This document shows, in pieces, positions 18,501-24,533 of a DNA stretch of 47,153 nucleotides. The notes under the pieces were generated by a model. That model was not told the DNA's origin. It saw only the letters and a program-made list of their open reading frames with translations, and searched no databases. Made by a program: the position numbers and the translations under genes. The number at the start of each line of letters is the position of its first letter. Position 1 is the first letter of the stretch. Source of the DNA: a candidate division WOR-3 bacterium (GTDB taxonomy: Bacteria; Hydrothermota; Tepidihabitantia; SM23-42; JAOAFX01); assembly GCA_039802205.1 (NCBI GenBank), contig JBDRWD010000006.1:1-47153 (forward strand), in the 5' to 3' direction.

Positions 18501-19177
18501 TTGAGAACACAGAAGTCTGTTATCTACCCAGTGCCAGTGCATTAAAATTTCTTCGGAGTGAACCCGATAAAAAAGAAGACAAAAAACAATTCTTGGGCAT
18601 TGCCAATCCGGACCTTGGTGATACAGCATTATCGCTCAAATTTGCAGAAGAAGAAGTAAAAACGATTGCCCCGCTTTTTATTGCCAGCAAGGTTTTCTAC
18701 AAAGGTGAGGCATCAGAAGGTAAAGTTGTATCATACGGCAAAGATTATGATATCATCCATTTTGCCTGTCATGGTATATTCAATGAGAGTAAACCACTTT
18801 ATTCGGCGTTGTTATTGTCAAAAGATAGAGAAAATGATGGTAGACTTCAGGCTTACGAACTTTTTGGAATTGAATTGAAAGAGGCAGATTTAATTGTCCT
18901 CAGTGCCTGCCAGACCGCGCTTGCCCGTTTGACAAAAGGTGAGGATTTGATTGGATTATCAAGGGGATTTTTCTATGCCGGAACTCCATCGCTTGTGGCA
19001 AGTTTATGGAAGGTAGATGACCAATCCACCGGATATTTGATGTCACAATTTTATAAAAATTTGAATAGGGGAATGGATAAGGCGGTAGCATTAAAGAATG
19101 CACAAATTGTAACGAAAGAAAAATTCCCCCACCCCTTCTTCTGGGCACCGTTTATATTGATAGGGGACTGGCGATGA
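15515..19177 (+). CDS. Exported TPR-CHAT caspase-like protein (CHAT paralogue 3)
   Basis: A 1220-aa protein beginning MLNFLFLLLFSQA, a short signal-peptide-like segment. There is no good Shine-Dalgarno; the start lies 8 nt after the previous stop. TPR-like helices fill residues 15-800 (for example FGKLNDFDKASELYNQSLEI-type units), grouped in at least two arrays. A linker helix region (about 800-880) leads into the CHAT domain (about 890-1220). The dyad is His1086 (HFACHG) and Cys1132 (LSACQTA). It ends FFWAPFILIGDWR, almost the same as paralogue 2, and the similarity of the two genes appears to continue slightly past the stop codon. Expected activity: cysteine endopeptidase with TPR-controlled access; target unknown. 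Confidence 0.88.
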   Translation: MLNFLFLLLFSQANLKEKADSLDKIVAEQIKSGDFENALKTAEELLTVYEKIGEKKNISDCLATIGFIYGKLNDFDKASELYNQSLEIKNAIADSAGILEVLFLSGVLYKDFKRFKESASNFETALLLAEKLKQISLKKSIVFGLAQDYFEIGEIFLKEEEKDSAEYYYLKAIDNAKIVNDTITLIQVYHSLGATYVYLFNDSHRGRKAYLNALQLYHIIKDREGEVDLLNDLCESYFVIPDHSIASGIEYGKKALSLADSIDYLDGYSTASENLGDLHRILDNFYQSAEYYNQCLETLKKINDNWTMARILYKISRLYFEYMPADTTLKICRIGQNVAQESNNQDYLKLILGIEYLVHSRRYDYDNAIKTKEKLLDIYRSEDNTKELVNTLIDLANAYLNKDDYKKFKTLYTQTETLIQEINYIEGEVKILMLKGEYYLKNEKTDSLIALADIIFPKLSKVEDKELISDVYNWLSSVAFVIGDFKKSIELLENGLKIIDGAISAINTRDQIAIIKKQSLYSAKSYLLLNTGVLYQSIGFLQKAEEFYKKAIKIAREETGEKDFTKFHTNLALVYLQTGDYEQFNNYLNDVEMENFKNQNTEGQAFVLQLRSIEMIKKGQWKKAIEFLKRVDSLKSKPNLLYPFLLGIAYRGDGDYKNSLLMFNRALKSPETSYSPQLQGIIMTEIGSVSLALNDLNNARWFFESARKSFDIIDTTYNTVELEMGWAALALKNKDTINAIPHYKKAIQIVERVSANLSNDLMKVALASSGVSAYEKLIEIMLARKDYAEAFNYSERSRGRAFLDLLGTAELKLKPDNRLYMNEIKEKETKLAFLSGDLKIGEKKISGPEIKDIQSKIIEIRKEIERTRPEIASFVSVQAVGLKELQNLIKNEIIIEYYFIGEEGYVFLISNSNIEVFNLTKRYSEISNLCEYFRSSLMKTQPPFDQEFYEPANELYNILIAPIIDRITNHKTYVVPYGVLHYLPFNALYDGKNFLIENTEVCYLPSASALKFLRSEPDKKEDKKQFLGIANPDLGDTALSLKFAEEEVKTIAPLFIASKVFYKGEASEGKVVSYGKDYDIIHFACHGIFNESKPLYSALLLSKDRENDGRLQAYELFGIELKEADLIVLSACQTALARLTKGEDLIGLSRGFFYAGTPSLVASLWKVDDQSTGYLMSQFYKNLNRGMDKAVALKNAQIVTKEKFPHPFFWAPFILIGDWR

Positions 19178-19347
19178 GATTTTCCCAAAATTCCTTTTTT
19201 CTATTTGTCGTTAACCGCTATACCGGTAAAATTATTCAAAAAATTAAACTTGATAGTGCCCCGGAGACGATGATTGTAAAAGGTAAAAAACTCTATGTTC
19301 GGACATACAATCGCGATTATATCTTTGCAATAAAAGAGGGAATGTAG
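19174..19347 (+). CDS. Mini-ORF resembling one terminal blade of a PQQ-type beta-propeller (possible remnant)
   Basis: A 57-aa frame starts at an ATG that overlaps the CHAT stop (ATGA, 19174-19177) and ends at TAG 19345-19347. The peptide contains NRYTGKIIQKIKL, then KGKKLYVRTYNRDYIFAIKEG. This is the strand pattern of the closing blade in PQQ/YVTN-type beta-propellers. One blade cannot fold as a propeller, so this is either a remnant of a deleted gene joined to the CHAT 3' end or a small coupled peptide. No stop interrupts the frame. Confidence 0.45.
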   Translation: MRFSQNSFFLFVVNRYTGKIIQKIKLDSAPETMIVKGKKLYVRTYNRDYIFAIKEGM

Positions 19348-19439
19348 TATCTTGATAAAATGCTGCCATTTCATGATTGTTTTTTGCAAGATAATTACCA
19401 ATTGGTAAGTTTTCTTGACAGGAATAAAGGGAGACAATA

Positions 19440-20009
19440 TTGATTGATGAAAAATCTCCACCTCCCCAAATTAATGCAGTAAGGAGACCTTCAAATGATA
19501 TTGTGCCTGACCAGGGGGCTAATCTAAAGAAAGATATTATTTTCCGAATGGAAGCAAAGGCAAATTATTTGATTTTTACGAATCTCGGTGGCATCATCTT
19601 GGGGGGGATATTGTTATTTATTCTCTTGTCTTTACGCAATTTATATACCACTGCCATTTTTCTTATCGGGTTTGTCATACTGGTACTTTATATGGTGATA
19701 GATTTTCTTATCTGGTTGCAAAGGGGAATCAGGGCTATTGAGATAGATAAAAGCGGAATAAATTTCTACCGGGGGAAAGAAAGAAGACTGGTTAGGATTA
19801 ATAAAGAACAAATAACTGGTATTGATTTTTTTACAAAACTGGGTCGGCGCATAGTTACAATTATGATTGGAGGCAAGGTAATAAAGCCTACAGCATATAT
19901 CACCCTTTTTAGTGGACCACGAATAAGGATTGCAGATGATTCTTTCAATGATGGCGATTTTTCTGCGTTTGTTGAACTACTAAAGAAATTTCAATCCGAC
20001 CTTAATTAA
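19440..20009 (+). CDS. Two-TM membrane protein with PH-like cytoplasmic domain
   Basis: This 189-aa protein starts at TTG 19440, supported by AAAGGGAG at 19426-19433 with a 6-nt spacer. A hydrophilic N-terminal tail of about 45 residues precedes two hydrophobic segments (LGGIILGGILLFILLSL, about 50-66; TAIFLIGFVILVLYMVIDFL, about 70-90). The soluble C-terminal part (about 97-189) has the strand pattern IEIDKSGINFYRG...RINKEQITGIDF typical of bacterial PH-like (bPH/YcxB-type) domains. It is separated from the CHAT genes by a 92-bp gap and may end that transcript. Function not known. Confidence 0.7.
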   Translation: MIDEKSPPPQINAVRRPSNDIVPDQGANLKKDIIFRMEAKANYLIFTNLGGIILGGILLFILLSLRNLYTTAIFLIGFVILVLYMVIDFLIWLQRGIRAIEIDKSGINFYRGKERRLVRINKEQITGIDFFTKLGRRIVTIMIGGKVIKPTAYITLFSGPRIRIADDSFNDGDFSAFVELLKKFQSDLN

Positions 20010-20082
20010 AATTTTTGTGATAAAAGCAAAGTGATTCTTTTTTTATCAGCAGTAATAAAAATTGTATCCATTCCTATTTCCC

Positions 20083-20106
20083 AAAATCAAATTTTTGCTT
20101 GATTTT
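20083..20106. promoter_or_regulatory. Perfect inverted repeat overlapping the -35 of the tolC-like operon
   Basis: AAAATCAA at 20083-20090 and TTGATTTT at 20099-20106 are exact reverse complements separated by 8 nt. The right arm contains the -35 hexamer (20099-20104) of the efflux promoter, so a bound dimeric regulator would block RNA polymerase. The AT-only composition also allows a chance palindrome. Confidence 0.4.
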
Positions 20107-20126
20107 TGTGAAAAGATGGATATAAT
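20099..20126 (+). promoter_or_regulatory. Promoter of the efflux operon (leaderless)
   Basis: TTGATT at 20099-20104, a 16-nt spacer and TATAAT at 20121-20126. The predicted start of transcription, 7 nt after the -10, falls on the A of ATG 20133, so the mRNA would have no leader. No Shine-Dalgarno is present. The stretch TTTGCTTGATTTTT (20094-20107) recurs exactly at 37301-37314, at another promoter. Confidence 0.7.
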
Positions 20127-20132
20127 TTGTCG

Positions 20133-21374
20133 ATGTTTTTCGCCATTATTTTCCTCATGCAAATTGATACAATTTCCCTGCAGGAAGCAATTGATATTGC
20201 TTTAAACCGGAGCCCCACGTACCTGGAATCCCAAGCGACACTGGCAAAGACTAAGATTCAATTTTTAAGGGCTCTTTCTTATCTTTTGCCCACTAATTCT
20301 ACAACCGGTTCTTGGACTGAGAGTGAATATCAAAAAATCCAAAGCACTTACTACGCTGGATCAATCAATTTTACTTTTCCTCTCTTTGATCTTGATGTAA
20401 TAAGCGCAATATTTACTGCTCATGGACAAAAGCAAGGAGCAACCATTAAATATCAGCAAGATGTCGGCAATTTGGTGCTTAATATCAAAAAAGCATATTA
20501 CAATATCATTACTGCTAATGAGTTAGTAAAGGCTGCAGATAAAGCAATGCTAAGGGCATTAGAGAATAAAAAACTTGCGGAGATAAAATACAAACTGGGT
20601 TCAGCATCGAGATTGGAGTTGCTTCAGGCCGAGGTTTTCTATTTTCAAACCTTGCAGAATAATTCACGGGCCAAGGCTTTTGAAGCACAAGCGCAGCAGG
20701 AATTAAAGGCACTGTTAAACATTGACCGAGATATCTACCCGACGGATACTTTTGTTACCCCGGATACATTTGTATTACCCGATCTGGATTCGCTAAAAAA
20801 GCTCCTTCAGACTGTCAATTGGAACATCCGATTGGCAAAGCAAATGTATAACTTATCACGAACAAACCTTTGGTTTGCGATATTAGCATTTCTACCAAAA
20901 ATTTCGCTATTTTATGGCTATAATACCAAAGTGGATTCGTTTTCTCTGGATTTTGATTATCTGGAAAGGAATACAACAAAGAATTATGGAGTGAATATCA
21001 GTTTCCCGATTTTTGAGATTAAATCTTTGATTTTTAACTATCTGGAAGCAAAAAAGGATTTGCAGATAAAAAAATTCAATTTAGAGAAAACTACCCTTGA
21101 GTCCGAGAAAGCACTGCTTACGAGCTATTATGGTTTTCAGGAAGCGATTGACAAGTTAAGATTCTCACGCAAAAGCCTGGAAGTGGCAAGTGAGGCAAGC
21201 GCAATTGCCTATGAGCAGTACAATTTAGGGGTAATTTCTTTTTTGGATTTATTAAAAACAGAAGAGGATTATTACAATGCGCGGGTTAATTATCTTCAAG
21301 CACTTAATGATTATTATCTGCAGCAGGCAAATTTTTCTTATTTATTGGGAATGATCACTTTGGGGGCACAATGA
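20133..21374 (+). CDS. TolC-like outer-membrane efflux protein
   Basis: A 413-aa protein with a short hydrophobic N-terminus (MFFAIIFLMQI) as a probable signal. The typical TolC-family pattern follows: SLQEAIDIALNRSPTYLESQA near the N-terminus, then long alternating coiled-coil helices in two internal repeats (for example KAADKAMLRALENKKLAEIKY and SRKSLEVASEASAIAYEQYN). Family length is usually 400-480 aa. It forms the outer-membrane channel of tripartite exporters. ATG 20133 is preferred because the promoter places transcription there; TTG 20127 is the alternative. Its stop overlaps the next ATG (ATGA at 21371-21374), so it is coupled to the adaptor gene. Confidence 0.9.
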   Translation: MFFAIIFLMQIDTISLQEAIDIALNRSPTYLESQATLAKTKIQFLRALSYLLPTNSTTGSWTESEYQKIQSTYYAGSINFTFPLFDLDVISAIFTAHGQKQGATIKYQQDVGNLVLNIKKAYYNIITANELVKAADKAMLRALENKKLAEIKYKLGSASRLELLQAEVFYFQTLQNNSRAKAFEAQAQQELKALLNIDRDIYPTDTFVTPDTFVLPDLDSLKKLLQTVNWNIRLAKQMYNLSRTNLWFAILAFLPKISLFYGYNTKVDSFSLDFDYLERNTTKNYGVNISFPIFEIKSLIFNYLEAKKDLQIKKFNLEKTTLESEKALLTSYYGFQEAIDKLRFSRKSLEVASEASAIAYEQYNLGVISFLDLLKTEEDYYNARVNYLQALNDYYLQQANFSYLLGMITLGAQ

Positions 21375-22462
21375 AGAAAATATTTATTATTGGTGGGATA
21401 GTAATCATCTTTATATTGATTGTTATTCTCAATCTCCGTTCGGGTACCGCGGGTGAGAAGGTGGAGGTGGTGGTGGCAAAAAAAGGCGAAATTATCTCCA
21501 AGGTGAGTGCCGACGGAGAGTTAAAGGCAAAGGTCCAGGTTGATATTTCGGCGGAGACGATCGGTCGGATAAAGCGCATTTATTATAAAGAAGGTGACTT
21601 TGTAAAAAAGGGTAGTTTGTTGATTGAATTAGACGACATCCAGGCCCGAGCAAATTATAAGTTAGCCGAGGTGCGACTGAGACAGGCGGAGCAGGTTTTC
21701 CAGCGGAGTAAAAGCCTTTACGAAAAAGGTTTGATCAGTAAAGAGAACTTTGAAAATGTTGAGTTGAATTACGAATCTGCCCGGGCAACTTATGAGCAGG
21801 CATTGGATACCTATAAAAAGACCAAAATTTATGCTCCTATTGCCGGAAAGATTATGAAATTAAATATTGAAGAGGGTGAAACCGCCGTGATGGGAACACT
21901 GAATTATCCCGGGACCGTTCTGGCAACGATTGCCGATATGTCCAAAATGATTGCGGTGGTAAAGATTGATGAAACCGAGATCCCTCAAGTTAAATTAGGT
22001 CAGGAAGCCGAAGTAATTCCAGATGCTTTGCCGGATTCGGTTTTTGAAGGAAAAGTAATTAAAGTGGGATTGATGCCTATTACTTCAATCGCAACAAGCA
22101 CGGAAAAGATAACTGATTTTGAAGTGGAGATAGAGCTTGTTGATTTTTCAGAGAGTTTACGCCCCGGAATGAATGTGAAGGCGGAAATAGTAACCGGCAA
22201 AAAGAGCGAGGTAATAATTGTTCCAATCCAAGCAGTAGGCAAAAGAAAGATAAAAGATAAGCTGACCGAATCAATATTTGTGGTTGCAAATAAGAAGGCT
22301 ATTCTCAAAGAAGTCCAAACCGGCTTGTCAAGTGATAAGGAAATCGAGATAATCTCCGGTATTAACGAAGGAGATACGATTGTCGTGGGACCTTACCGGG
22401 TGCTTTCAAAGTTAAAGGAAGGAACAAAGGTGGACTTCAAAGAGACAGAATTGGAAAAATGA
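21371..22462 (+). CDS. Periplasmic adaptor (MacA/HlyD-type membrane fusion protein)
   Basis: A 363-aa protein with one N-terminal membrane anchor (IFIIGGIVIIFILIVILNL, about 4-22). A lipoyl/barrel-sandwich half follows (VSADGELKAKVQVDISAETIG, GRIKRIYYKEGDFVKKGSLL), then an alpha-hairpin (about 90-140) and the second lipoyl half (IYAPIAGKIMKLNIEEGE). The beta-barrel and membrane-proximal domains complete it (to 363). It links the ABC transporter in the inner membrane to the TolC-like channel. The hairpin is short, consistent with a MacA/HlyD-type adaptor. It lies directly between its presumed partners in the operon. Confidence 0.92.
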   Translation: MKKIFIIGGIVIIFILIVILNLRSGTAGEKVEVVVAKKGEIISKVSADGELKAKVQVDISAETIGRIKRIYYKEGDFVKKGSLLIELDDIQARANYKLAEVRLRQAEQVFQRSKSLYEKGLISKENFENVELNYESARATYEQALDTYKKTKIYAPIAGKIMKLNIEEGETAVMGTLNYPGTVLATIADMSKMIAVVKIDETEIPQVKLGQEAEVIPDALPDSVFEGKVIKVGLMPITSIATSTEKITDFEVEIELVDFSESLRPGMNVKAEIVTGKKSEVIIVPIQAVGKRKIKDKLTESIFVVANKKAILKEVQTGLSSDKEIEIISGINEGDTIVVGPYRVLSKLKEGTKVDFKETELEK

Positions 22463-22519
22463 GAAAAGAAAACTCCCACCTATTCATCAGGGGTGTCTGG
22501 CACTATCCATTTGACTCTT

Positions 22520-23191
22520 ATGCTCCTCTGTCGTGCAGTAAATATCTATAAAGTATATAATCTGGGCAAGGTTGAGGTTGTAGCCTTGCGGGGGATAAGC
22601 TTGGAGATTGCAGTGAATGAATATATTTCCATAATGGGTCCTTCCGGCTCCGGGAAATCAACATTGATGCATATTCTGGGTTGTCTGGATACACCCACTC
22701 GAGGCGAATATTACTTTGCCGACAAAAAGGTTTCGGATTATACTGATGCCGAATTGGCGAAGATTCGGAATCGGTTTATCGGCTTTGTTTTTCAAAATTT
22801 TAATCTCATACCCCGGCTTTCCGCTATAGAAAATGTTGCCCTGCCTTTGGTTTATGCTGGAGTCAAAAAAAGGGAACGCACAGAACGCGCCGCAGCGATT
22901 TTGGAAAAAGTGGGACTTGCCGACCGAATGAACCACCGACCGAATGAATTATCGGGCGGTGAATGTCAACGCGTGGCAATCGCCCGGGCATTAATCAATA
23001 ATCCTAAAATCCTCTTCGCGGATGAACCAACCGGTAATCTTGACACCAGGACGGGAAAAGAAATTATGGAGCTATTTGATGAGTTGCACAAAGAGGGACA
23101 TACCGTGGTGTTAGTCACCCATGATCCGAACATTGCTCAGCACGCGCAGAGGATTCTCAAAATTATTGATGGGAAGATCATTCCCGAATAA
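22520..23191 (+). CDS. ABC transporter ATP-binding protein, MacB/LolD type
   Basis: A 223-aa ATPase with Walker A GPSGSGKST, Q-loop VFQNFNLIPRLS, signature LSGGE, Walker B ILFADEPTGNLD and switch His in VTHD. The DEPTGNLD form and the length are those of the LolD/MacB/FtsE group. I place the start at ATG 22520 because it fits the family's usual N-terminus. An upstream GTG at 22493 would add nine residues; neither has a convincing ribosome binding site. It energises the permease encoded 3 nt downstream. The short gap before it contains GTGTCTGGCAC, an imperfect palindrome that may be another dispersed repeat. Confidence 0.9.
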   Translation: MLLCRAVNIYKVYNLGKVEVVALRGISLEIAVNEYISIMGPSGSGKSTLMHILGCLDTPTRGEYYFADKKVSDYTDAELAKIRNRFIGFVFQNFNLIPRLSAIENVALPLVYAGVKKRERTERAAAILEKVGLADRMNHRPNELSGGECQRVAIARALINNPKILFADEPTGNLDTRTGKEIMELFDELHKEGHTVVLVTHDPNIAQHAQRILKIIDGKIIPE

Positions 23192-23194
23192 GCT

Positions 23195-24433
23195 ATGAGG
23201 GACATTTTTGACATCGCATTGCAGACCTTTAAAGCACATAAACTCCGTTCTTTTCTCACAGCGCTGGGTATTATCATCGGAGTAACGACCGTTATTGTAA
23301 TTCTCTCTCTCATTGAAGGACTGAATCAATCAGTGGCAAAACAGATAAGGTCAATTGGCTCAGATTTGATATTTGTTACCAAGTATTCAATGGTCCAGAT
23401 GGGGCCAGCTAATATTGAAGAGATCGCTCAGCGCCCGGATTTGACCCCGGAGGATGCCCTGGCTATTAAACAATTACCCTCGGTGGAGACAGCAATCCCC
23501 ACAATTGAGCAGAACTTTACCAAATTAAAGTATCGGGATAAAGAGATTGCCAGAACTTCCATTGAGGGTTCAAGTGAAGATTTTTCTAAATCGCACAATT
23601 ACATTGTCGAGGTGGGACGTGATATTAATGCAGAAGATATTTTATATAAAAGAAATGTGGGAATCATTGGTGCTTATGTGGCGAAAAATCTTTTTGGTGA
23701 TGAATCACCCATTGGTAAGGATTTAAATATTGGGGCACACCGCATTAGGATTATTGGTGTATACAAAGAAAAAGGTTCATTTCTTGGGCAGAGTATGGAC
23801 AATCTTATCGTTATCCCATATTCATTTTATGAAAAAATCTTTCCCCGGCGTAGAACAACCTTATTTGAGAAGGCTTTCGGCGGATATACAATAAGTGTCG
23901 TGCCGAAACCCAAAAAAGTGGAGGAGGCAATGGATGAAATAAGGGAATTGATGCGGCGCCGGCATGGATTGCGTCTTGATCAACCCGATGATTTTGAATT
24001 AGGAACCCAGCAAATGTTATTTGAATTATATCAGAATATAACCCGGGTAGGTTTTGTAGCGATTGTTGCGATCGCAGTGATCTCACTGATCGTGGGCGGA
24101 ATCGGGATAATGAACATCATGTTGGTCTCCGTCGCCGAAAGAACAAGAGAGATCGGCATCCGCAAGGCTGTGGGCGCTTCTAATCAGCATATTTTATTTC
24201 AGTTTCTTGCTGAATCATCGGCCCTGGCCCTTGTTGGAGGTATTATTGGTATTTTTCTGGGTGTGCTCCTTGCCTGGTTGATTTCCATTGTTTCGCCGCT
24301 TAAAGCCGCGGTTAGTCTGTGGATGATTCTTTTAGGATTTGGATTTTCCTCGGGAGTAGGAATCTTCTTTGGTATGTACCCGGCGCGTAAGGCCGCAGCT
24401 CTCAATCCCATTGAGGCATTGCGCTATGAATGA
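23195..24433 (+). CDS. ABC transporter permease, MacB type (FtsX-like)
   Basis: A 412-aa protein with one N-terminal TM helix (FLTALGIIIGVTTVIVILSL). A periplasmic MacB-PCD-like domain of about 215 residues follows, then three C-terminal TM helices (VAIVAIAVISLIVGGIGIMN; ALVGGIIGIFLGVLLAWLI; WMILLGFGFSSGVGIFFGMY). The MLVSVAERTREIGIRKAVGA segment is the coupling helix region conserved in MacB/FtsX permeases, and the chain ends PARKAAALNPIEALRYE as is usual. With the three upstream genes it forms a full tripartite exporter of a macrolide, peptide or lipid type; the substrate cannot be read from sequence. It is the last gene of the unit. Confidence 0.92.
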   Translation: MRDIFDIALQTFKAHKLRSFLTALGIIIGVTTVIVILSLIEGLNQSVAKQIRSIGSDLIFVTKYSMVQMGPANIEEIAQRPDLTPEDALAIKQLPSVETAIPTIEQNFTKLKYRDKEIARTSIEGSSEDFSKSHNYIVEVGRDINAEDILYKRNVGIIGAYVAKNLFGDESPIGKDLNIGAHRIRIIGVYKEKGSFLGQSMDNLIVIPYSFYEKIFPRRRTTLFEKAFGGYTISVVPKPKKVEEAMDEIRELMRRRHGLRLDQPDDFELGTQQMLFELYQNITRVGFVAIVAIAVISLIVGGIGIMNIMLVSVAERTREIGIRKAVGASNQHILFQFLAESSALALVGGIIGIFLGVLLAWLISIVSPLKAAVSLWMILLGFGFSSGVGIFFGMYPARKAAALNPIEALRYE

Positions 24434-24499
24434 AAAAGACAAAATCAAAGGGAGTTTTCGTAAACAATACCCTTCTGAGACCACACCCCAGGATATAAA

Positions 24500-24527
24500 T
24501 TGACTAACAGCAATTTCTGATTATAAT
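24500..24527 (+). promoter_or_regulatory. Promoter of the diguanylate cyclase gene (leaderless)
   Basis: TTGACT at 24500-24505, a 16-nt spacer and TATAAT at 24522-24527. Six bases then lead to ATG 24534, so transcription should begin at the start codon. The geometry is the same as at 20099-20133. No Shine-Dalgarno precedes the gene. Confidence 0.75.
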
Positions 24528-24533
24528 TAACCG

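Noticed and set aside
1-20009. Interpretation of the cluster as a CRISPR type III-E or known Craspase locus
   Set aside because: No gRAMP/Cas7-11-like protein, cas1/cas2 or repeat array is present; the CHAT proteins have export signals.
22485-22515. GTGTCTGGCAC element as an insertion-sequence end
   Set aside because: Only one copy with an imperfect palindrome is seen; no transposase, target duplication or second inverted end is present.
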